In this document: piece by piece, positions 1-9,000 of the stretch
How the letters are laid out: each line of letters starts with the position of its first letter
How positions within the stretch are numbered: position 1 is the stretch's first letter
The notes under the pieces: generated by a model
Databases searched by the model: none
What the model was told of the DNA's origin: nothing
What the model saw: only the letters and a program-made list of their open reading frames with translations
Assembly: GCF_007280575.1 (NCBI RefSeq)
Contig: NZ_VKJP01000003.1
Coordinates: forward strand, 1-64,000
Direction: 5' to 3'
DNA: 64,000 nucleotides
DNA from: Streptomyces benahoarensis
Lineage (GTDB): Bacteria; Actinomycetota; Actinomycetes; Streptomycetales; Streptomycetaceae
Program-made: the position numbers and the translations under genes

Positions 1-3000
1 GTTCCGGGGGTGAGTCGGGGGTGGTGTTGCTTCCGGAGTCGCCGGAGTTCATGGTCGTCGTGGACGAGATGGTGGGCGGCCGCAGGTGGCTCCAGCTGGA
101 GCCGGTCGGGTCCGAGGAGTCTCAGCCGGAGTCCCTGGGCTTCCTGGACTTCCTGAACGATGACGGCTCCGTCTCGGGTGGGATGGGCGGCACGGGTCTC
201 GGGTTCCCCGGTGGTGGTTGGGGTGGTCCGCAGCCGTCCGGCGGTCCCGTACCGAATCCGCCGCAGCCGAACCAGCCGCAGCCGAACGCGTCGTGGCCGA
301 ACGCGTCGTGGCCGGTGAACGACGCGCAGGGCTCTTACGGCGGACCGGTGCGCCGGGCGGCTGCCGCCGCGCCCGCCACGGCTGGGGGAGCGCCGTACGG
401 AACGGCGTCCGGGGACACCGGGAACACGCACGGCGGGGGACAGCCGACGGAGGACGCGCCGAGTGAGCCGGCCGGCGCCCCGTCGGCCGGCGCCCCGCCG
501 CTCCCCGGCGCGTGGTCGCAGACCGACTTCCCGCTGGACCCCGCGTTCGACCCCCGGCTCACCGCCGAGGAGTGGGCCGCCGGTGACCTGAACCGCTCCC
601 AGCGGGCGCTGTGGCTGCTGCGCGGGCACTACGCGACGTGGGAGCAGTCGCTGCTGCCGGAGTCCCGGAGGACGCCGCACCCGCTGCTCGACGGCGGGCC
701 GCAGGACTCGTACCACCTGCGCAAGCAGGGGCTGGACACGTTCCTCGGCGAACACCTGCTGCTGATCAAGGCGTTGGGGGAGGGGGATCACGAGGCGGGA
801 GTGAGCCGCTTCATGGCGGAGACGGTGGCGCCGTGGGTCGGCACCCGCGATGACGTCACCGCGCAGCCCGACGGGACCGCAGGCACCACGTTCGCCCCGC
901 CGCAGCCCCACGCCACCGCGTGGGTCACGGGCGCCGTCGGCGCGGTGTCCGACCTGATGCGTGAGGTGCGCCACGGCGGCTCCTGGAGCACCGGTACCCT
1001 GCGCCGGCTGACCGGGCCGTGGCCCGACCTGCGGCGGGCACTGCTGCCCGGCGCGGACGGCACCCCCGGGCCGACGGATTCGCTCAGGGTGCATGCCGAG
1101 CGGAAGGTGCGGCAGTTCCTGCGCCTGGCCTGGGAGACCGGTCCCGGCTCCGACCGGATCGTGCCGGTGGCGACCCTGGTCAAGGCGCTGCTGCTCAGTG
1201 GCCTGCCGATGTCCGGCGACCACGGGCCGATGGCGTACCGCGACGACGAGGTGTTCCGGCGCCACCGCGCCGTGTTCAACGGGGACGACGACGTCCTCAA
1301 GGCCATGGAGGTCAGCGGGGTACGCGACCACGTCCGCGAGTACCTTGAGGGAGCCCTCACCGCGGAGGAGGTCTTCGACGCCCTGGCGGGGGCGGCGGCC
1401 CGGCTCACCGCCCCCGAGGCGCCGACGGCCTCCACGGTCCAGAAGCTGTTCGGTGAGGTGCTCCAGTTCCTCCAGGCCGAGGAGTCGGCCCCCTACCTGG
1501 CGGGCGAGGGGCCCACGGGAGCGACGCACCCGCAGGGCCCGTTGTTCGCCCACCGCATCTCCGCGAACGCCGGGCACCGGTCGCTGGCGCGGACGGGCGG
1601 CACTCCGTCACTGTTCCGGTACGAGGGCGCGTACCACGACCGGTTCACCCGCCTCGCCGAACTGTTCGCGACGCCCGAGCGCGTCCGCGAGGAGTACGCC
1701 CGCACCCTCACCCGTGAGGGGCTGGCTGTGACCGACTGGCGCAACGGCTGGCTGCTTGCCGACGATCCGCTGCACCGCATCAGTCGGACGGACCCTCACC
1801 TCACAGAGCTGGACCACGGCTACTTCGACATGCTCCGGGCGCAGCACCGCGCCACGACCCAGGAGACCCGCGGCCTCTGGGACTTCCTCCACCGGGTGGC
1901 GGGCGACCAGCCGCCCGTCCCGGTGGAGGGTGAGCACCCGCCCGTCCAGCAGGTCACCGACGCGGCCCGGGAGCTGTTCGCGGTGTATGCGCTGGCCGCC
2001 GGGAAGGCCCTGCCCGACTTCCGGCAGGGTCTCGCCGACCGGACGCTGCCCGCGGTGGTCACCGCCGCCGTCACCGGCGCCGGCCTGCGCAGGCTGGACG
2101 AGTACACCGGCGTGGCACGGCACCGCACGACCTCCACCGGGCTTCCGTACACGGTCGGACACGAGTTCGATCTCGGCCTCGCGGTCGGCACGGTGGGTGA
2201 CGCGCCGTCCGGCACGGGCAATGTCGAGATCGTCTACGAAGCGTTCCCGTCCGTCACGACCGGGCGGCTCTTCCCGGGCAACCCGGCAGCACCGGTGATC
2301 TTCCGGCCCGGCGCCCGGGGCGTCGTCACCGCCGTCGAGTTCGCGCCGGAGCTGAGCACGCCGGGGGCCCACGGCTACCGCGTGCGCGTCGTGCCGATGG
2401 GAGAGCAGATCGGACCACCGATCGAGGTGCACCCGCCGACCGAGAAGTTCAAGGGCTGGATCGAGTGGCTCGGCCCCGTGCCGTTCCAGCGGTTCCAGGT
2501 CCGGCGCTACGAGCTGGGTGACGGGACGGTACTGGCCCGGCTGGTCACGTCCATCCACCTGCGTCCCCATGACGGGGTGACGCCCGAGAAGACGGCCGCG
2601 ATCAAGGAGCTGGCCGCCAAGGTCGTACGTGAGTACCACAACCTGGGATACCGCTTTCCCAACGGTGACCTGGTGGAGTTCGCGGTGGAGTTCACCGACG
2701 ACGCGGACCGCTGCCACCACGTGGTCGATCTGCTGCCGGGGGTCGGCCGGGCGGGCAGCGCCACGTGGTACGTCACGCCCCTCACGCTGGTCCTTCTCCA
2801 TGAGGTGAGCCATCTCTTCGGCGGTGAGGACTGGTATCAGGAGCACCGGCCGCGACCGTTGGACGAAGACGGTTCGGTGATGTCCGCGCAGCACACCGAC
2901 AAGCGGGGGGAGATCCGGCTCAACGCCGATCTGCCGGTGGCCCGCGGCTCCGAGGTCCGCAACCAGCGGTGGCTGCCGCACGACCTGTCGATGCTCTGGT

Positions 3001-6000
3001 CGTCCATCGAGCGGGCACAGCTCGCAGCCGGTGACGTGCCGGGCGAGGGGGGCACCACGAAGGGCTGGACGGACTCCTTGACGGTCGCCTTGACGGGTGA
3101 ACGGAAGGTGCCGATGGATGAGTTGCTGCTCTCACCGGACGAGGTGAGGGCCGCGGCGGGTGAGGTCCCCAAGCCCCTGCCGTCCGCCCTCGACCAGGTC
3201 ACCGTCCCCGAGGAGGTGCGTCACAAGGTGCTGTGGGGCGATCCTGGCGCCAACCGGCCGGGCCGGCTGGCGCCGCGCAACCACTCCACCCTCCGCGAAC
3301 CCCCGAAGCGCGGCATCGGTCCGATGCTGCCCAACTACACCTACCTCGCGTCGTTCCCGAGCCTTGCGACGCCCCTGACGGACGGCACCGCCCACCACAC
3401 CACGGCCGGCGACCTCGCGGAGCCCTGGGCCAAGCCGGACGAGCCGGTGCTGATGTTCCCCGACACCATGACCGAGGACGAGGTCGTGTACGCGGCTCGC
3501 CAGGCGTTCTTCGACTGGCGTCGGCGGGGCGGCACCCTGGACGCGGCCACCGGCCGGGCCGAGTTCGACGGGGTCTACCAGGGGCTGCGCATCCGCGGTG
3601 CCATCGACGGCACCGGCCAGATCCTCGACTTCGCCCCGCACGAGGGCCAGACCCACCCCGAGACCGGCAAGCTGCTCCAGGCACCGCTCTTCCGTAAGCA
3701 CCTGCCCGACCCCGCACCTGGTGGCCCGCCGCGCATCACCCGCACCACGGAACGCGTGATCCTCTACGGCGACCGGCTCAACGGCGTCGGCGGCTACCAC
3801 GCCTTCAACCCGCAGATCCAGGCGAACTGGGGCGTCGACTACCAGGTGATCCCGGATCTCTCCGCCGAGAACGGGGTCCGGTTCGCGAGAGTGCGTCTGC
3901 TGGACCCCACGGTGTCGCCGTTCTCGGAGGCCAGCCGCGACCTCGACAACTGGCGCCCTGCCCTCGACAGCCAACACACCTACCACCTGGTCTTCCCGGC
4001 GAACTGGACGGCGGACACTCTGTGGGACGCCCTCAACACCGCCCACGAAGAGGCCCTGGAAAGCGGCCGCTTCGTCTGGCCCGGTGCGGACGACAACGGC
4101 GAGCTCCGGGCCGGCTACCTGTGGACCGGCGAGGGCCACGGCGTCCGTATCCAGGGCTACGTCCTCCAGGGACGGCACGTGTGGGCCCGCCCTGCCCCGG
4201 CACAGCCCAGGGGCGCGTGGAGCCGCTGGAACGAGGAGGAACTTGTCGCGAGCACCGGCGGGCACGAACGGGATCTGCGCGTGCGCGGTGGGGAGAAACG
4301 CTTCGAGGTGTCGTACGTCGCCCTCAGCGATGGCGACCTGGGCCTGCGGCTGGTACGGAAGGTCACGGCGCCGTCGCCCCTGACACCCGAGCAGGCGCAG
4401 GACCATGAGTCGCTCCGACAGAGGATTCAGGAATGCATCGACACGAAGTACAACTCCCTCCAGCGCCCCGACGGGTTGCCGCTGATCCGCTTCGACCTGG
4501 AATTCCGGCAGCCGGACGCCGATGAGCGGGGCGTGACGCCGCCTGACCGGATCTTCTCGGAGGCCGAGGGCAGAACTGACGCACAACGGGCGGAGATGCT
4601 GCTGGGGGTGACACCGGATCCCCTCGCCGTCTACTCCCTTCTCGTCGCGGCACAAGCGGCCCTGCCGATGCCGGAACCCGGGGGATGGTTCCCCGAGACG
4701 GCCGCCCCGCAAGTGGCGGCTCTGCTCGACGACCTCACACCGCTCGGCATCCTTCGGGACAGCGAGGCCAAGCCGCTGCTCCGGGCCTACGACGCAGAGC
4801 GGACGGCGCCCCATGCCACCGTGCAGAGCACCGTCGAGGAACTGCTCGCCCGGGTCCGTGCGAATTTCCGGGACGAGGCATGGACGCGGGAAAGGACGGA
4901 ATATCGCCCGCCGGAGATCACGGAAGAGCAACTGCGTCTGCTCGCCTTCCGCAAGGCCAAGCAGAGCCTGGCCAGCAACAATTACAGGACCGTCCACACC
5001 ATGCAGTTGCCGGGCCACCCCGACACGGAATTGCGGGTCGAGACCGCATCAGGCGGCATCATCCGCGACTACCGACTGCAGCCGGCCCCGGGCGCTCGCG
5101 CTTCCTGGTCGCTTGCCGGGCTCGCCGACCCGTCGGGCATCACGGGCGGCGGCGCCGGGACGCCCGGTCCCGGGAACGGGCCGGCGACCGCCCCGGGCGG
5201 CCAGGGATCCGCTGTCCTGCCGAACGAGCCCTCCGTGCCGCCGCACGGCGCCTCCGACGACGTCCGCACAGACGGCGACGCCCTCTGGGACAGCGATGAG
5301 GACGTGGACTTTGAGCAGTACGTGAACCGTGGCCCGGGGGACGCAGGCGGGAACGCCGTGCCTTCAGACGGCGACGCGCTCTGGGACAGCGATGAGGACG
5401 TGGACTTTGCGCAGTACGTGAACCGTGGCCCGGAGGACGCAGGCGGCAACGCCGTGCCTCCGAGGGCACAGGCGCCCGGCGGAGACGGGGTCACGCACCA
5501 CGCCGCCCCCGCTCCGGTGGCGGACGACGAGGCGGACCTCCACGCCGTCCTGACGGGCACCTCCACGACCGGAGCGCCGCCGCACGCGGGGCCGTCCGGA
5601 CGCGGTCACACCGCCGTGCGGCAGGCCATGCCGCAGAGGCCGGGCCGCGGCTCCGGCCGTCGGTCCGGCCTGTTCCAGGCGACGCACGACGGCCGCCAGG
5701 CCGGCGCCCCGGGCAACGGCGGACCCGCCACCGGACCACACGAAGGGGCGCCCGTCCGGGTACCGCTCACCGTCCGGCACCGGGTCCTGCACGGCAACGG
5801 CAACGGCACACCGGGCCTCCTGAACCCGGCCGGACGGGAGGCACTCACCCCGTCGCGCCAGGTGGACGGGGAGCACGCCAACGGCACCTACTTCGTCCGC
5901 ACGCCGCACACGTCCGAACCGGTCCTGATGCTGCCGTCCCACTGGACGCCGGACGAGGTGACGTACGCCCTGGAGCAGGTGTACCTGGACCGGCTGCGGG

Positions 6001-9000
6001 ACGGCGGCGTCCAGGAGGGGGCGGGTGCCCAGCGCTTCGAGGGGGTCTACCGGGGCGTGCGCCTGTGGGGCGAGTGCGACGCGGGCGGTAACGTCACGGA
6101 CTTCGGGCCGCACCCCGTCCAGGCTGATCTCCGCCCCCGCCCGGTACCCGTGCAGCTGCGCTCCCTCGCGCCGCCGCGCATCACCGGCGCACTGCACCGG
6201 CTGCTCTTCGAGGGCGACCGGGCGCGCAGCCTCCCCGCCCACCACACGGACGGCCCCGGTGATCCGGAGACGCCGGGTGTCCACCGGGGGAACGGCATCC
6301 GGCTCCGGGTGCGGACGAAGATCCTCCTGGAGGGCGAGGGGAAGGTGCCGCACCAGGTGGAGGAGGTGCGGGGCAACGGCGTCCGTACCGCGTGGGTGGA
6401 GCTGTCCGCTCCGGCGAGCGAGGGCGGCAGCCCCGGGGAGATCTGGCAGCAGCCGACGGGCGGCAGGTGGCACGCGCTGTTCCCCGCCGCGTGGTCGCCC
6501 GACGACCTGGGGGACGCGGTGACACAGGCCCACGAACGGGCCCTGGAGAACGGCGACGTCACCCTCTACGGCGGCGGCTACCTGTGGTCCGGCGTCGGCA
6601 ACGGCGTCCGCATCGAGGGGCTGGTCCGCGACGATGAGCACTGCTGGATCCGCCCGGCCCGCCGCCAACCGCTGCCGGAGTGGCGCGACGACGCGGTGCT
6701 CGCCACCGGGCCGCAGGTCCGCACGGAACTGCCGGTACCGGGCGGGGCCTCGGGCCTCGGTGTGCGGCACGTGCTGCTCTCCGGTGGCGAGCACGGCGTG
6801 GAACTCACGGTCGAGGTACCGCGCCCCGGCCCGGACGACGGCGTCGACGCCGCCGCGTACGAGGAGGCGCTGCGCCGCCTCCAGCGGCACGTCGACGCGG
6901 TATACGACAAGGTGGCGGGGACGGCGCGTCCGGTGAAGTTCACCGTGGCCGCGGCGGACCCGGAGGCCGGCACCCTGCCGTTTGGCCGGGACGGGACGCC
7001 GGGCTCCGTCGCGGAGCTGGTCGCCGCGCTCGTCTCGGGCGGTGAGGAGGAATGCGCGGAGGCGGCACAGCGGTTGCTGGGCATCGATCCGGTCGGCTTC
7101 GAGGTGGACGCCCTGGTGACCCGGCTCCTGCGGCACCTCCCGCCGCCTCCGCCGTCGGCGGCCGACTGGCAAGCGGTCACCGACGCTTCGGGCGCGTACT
7201 CGCAGCGGGCGATCGACGCCGCCTTGACGGAACTCCAGGGGAACACGGTCGGCGCGCTGCTCACGGACGCGGAGGTCCACGCGGTGCACGACGCGTCCAC
7301 CGCGAGGGTGCCGGGCGCCGAGGTGTCGGCCGGCGCCGCCGCCGACCTGGCGGACCGGCTCCGCCACCGGTTCGCCGCCTCCGCGTGGGAGACGGAGCAC
7401 GTCCCGGGGACCCTCCCGGACGGCTGGACCACCGACCGGGTCCGCGTCACGGCCTACCTGGCGACCCGTCGGCCCGGTGCCGGCCGGCCGCTGGACGGCC
7501 ACCCCGGCGTACTGGTCACCGACGTCTCCGGTCTGCCGTTCGCGCTGCGGGTGACGTTCGATGCCATGAACGGAACCATCCTGTCCGTTGGGCCGCACTT
7601 CCCGCAGAGCGGGACGGGCCCGGTGCCGGACGGAGGCTCGGGTGCTACGGACAGTGGCCTTACGGTGGGGCGGAACCCCGGACCCGGGGCCGCGGCACAG
7701 CAGGTGCCGTTCGGTGAGGAAGACGTACGGCGGTTCGCGCAGGCGTTGGGGCTGACCGGTGAGGCAGTGTCGTGGCTGGGTGCGCTGGCGCATCAGTTGG
7801 GGGACCTGCCACGGGGGATGTCCGCCGTTCTTGAGCGGCACGGCGCCTACACGGCTGAGCAGTTGGTGTCCCCCGGTGGTGAGTGGCGTGCCGGGCTGGT
7901 GTCGGGGTATTTGCGGTGGCCGATGCCCGCCATGGGCGGTGCCGAGCCGTCGCGGAGTCGGCAGGCCAGGAGAGATGCGCTGGCGGCGGTGGAGAAGGCA
8001 TTGTTCCTCAAGGGGCCGGAGGCTGCGCGTCAGCGTGTGGCGGAGTTGTCCCGACGGGAGCGGGAGGCGGAGTTCGACGGGTTGCCGCAGGCTCTGCGGG
8101 ACCACCTGTCGGAGGCGCAGCGGGAGCAGTACCTGCGGGGATATCACGTAACGCTCCATGCGGAGCAGTTGGCGCTCTTGACGCAGGCGCAGGTGGAGTC
8201 GCTGACGACGGGGCTGCCGCACGCCCTCAGGCCGTGGATCCGCGCGGAGGACGAGCGCGTCGCTCTGTACGGAGGGGCGCCGGATCGCGGGGGCCGGCGG
8301 CGCACGGGGAGCGCCGGGCAGGGGCCGTCCACGTCGCGGCCGGGAACGCACCCGGGCAATGTTCGGGAGCCGGGGCCGTACGCGCGGGCGTCGGCCGACC
8401 TGGACGCCATGGACACCATGAACGTCGAGCCCTTGCCCGGACCGATGGGCTTCGAGCCCTTCCCCGGGCCGTATGACGGCCCTCCCTCGCAGCAGTTCGG
8501 TTCCGCCGCGCTCTGGGACGGCGACCCCGGCACCCTGGAGGACTTCCTCCTGGACACGGGGGTTTACGAGGAGCAGCAGCAGGCCCTGCCGCCCGCCCGG
8601 GAGGACACACCTGTCTCTGTCCCGGAAGGCATGGTGCAGCACTACCTTCTGGTCGCGGACCTCCTCGGATGGCCCGCCGGGATGCGGACCGCATACGACC
8701 AGCAGCTGCCGGACGGCGAAGTGGTGCGCCGTACCGAGCTGTTCAATGACGCGCTGCAGTGGGTGGGCCACGTGTACGAGACCGCGGGGCCGACGGCCGC
8801 CGCGGAGGCGGCGCGACGGTTGACCACGCGTGAGTATGAGGGCGGGGAGTCGTGGATCGGCACGAGCGAGGAGCGTGCGGCTCGCCGGTCCCGTAGCCGT
8901 ACACCGGGTACGGGGACACCCGGGTCGGTGAGGGGCGGCGGTGTCCGTCCCCCCGCGGGGACACGGGCCACGACGCCGGACGACTCCCAGGGGCTCACGG

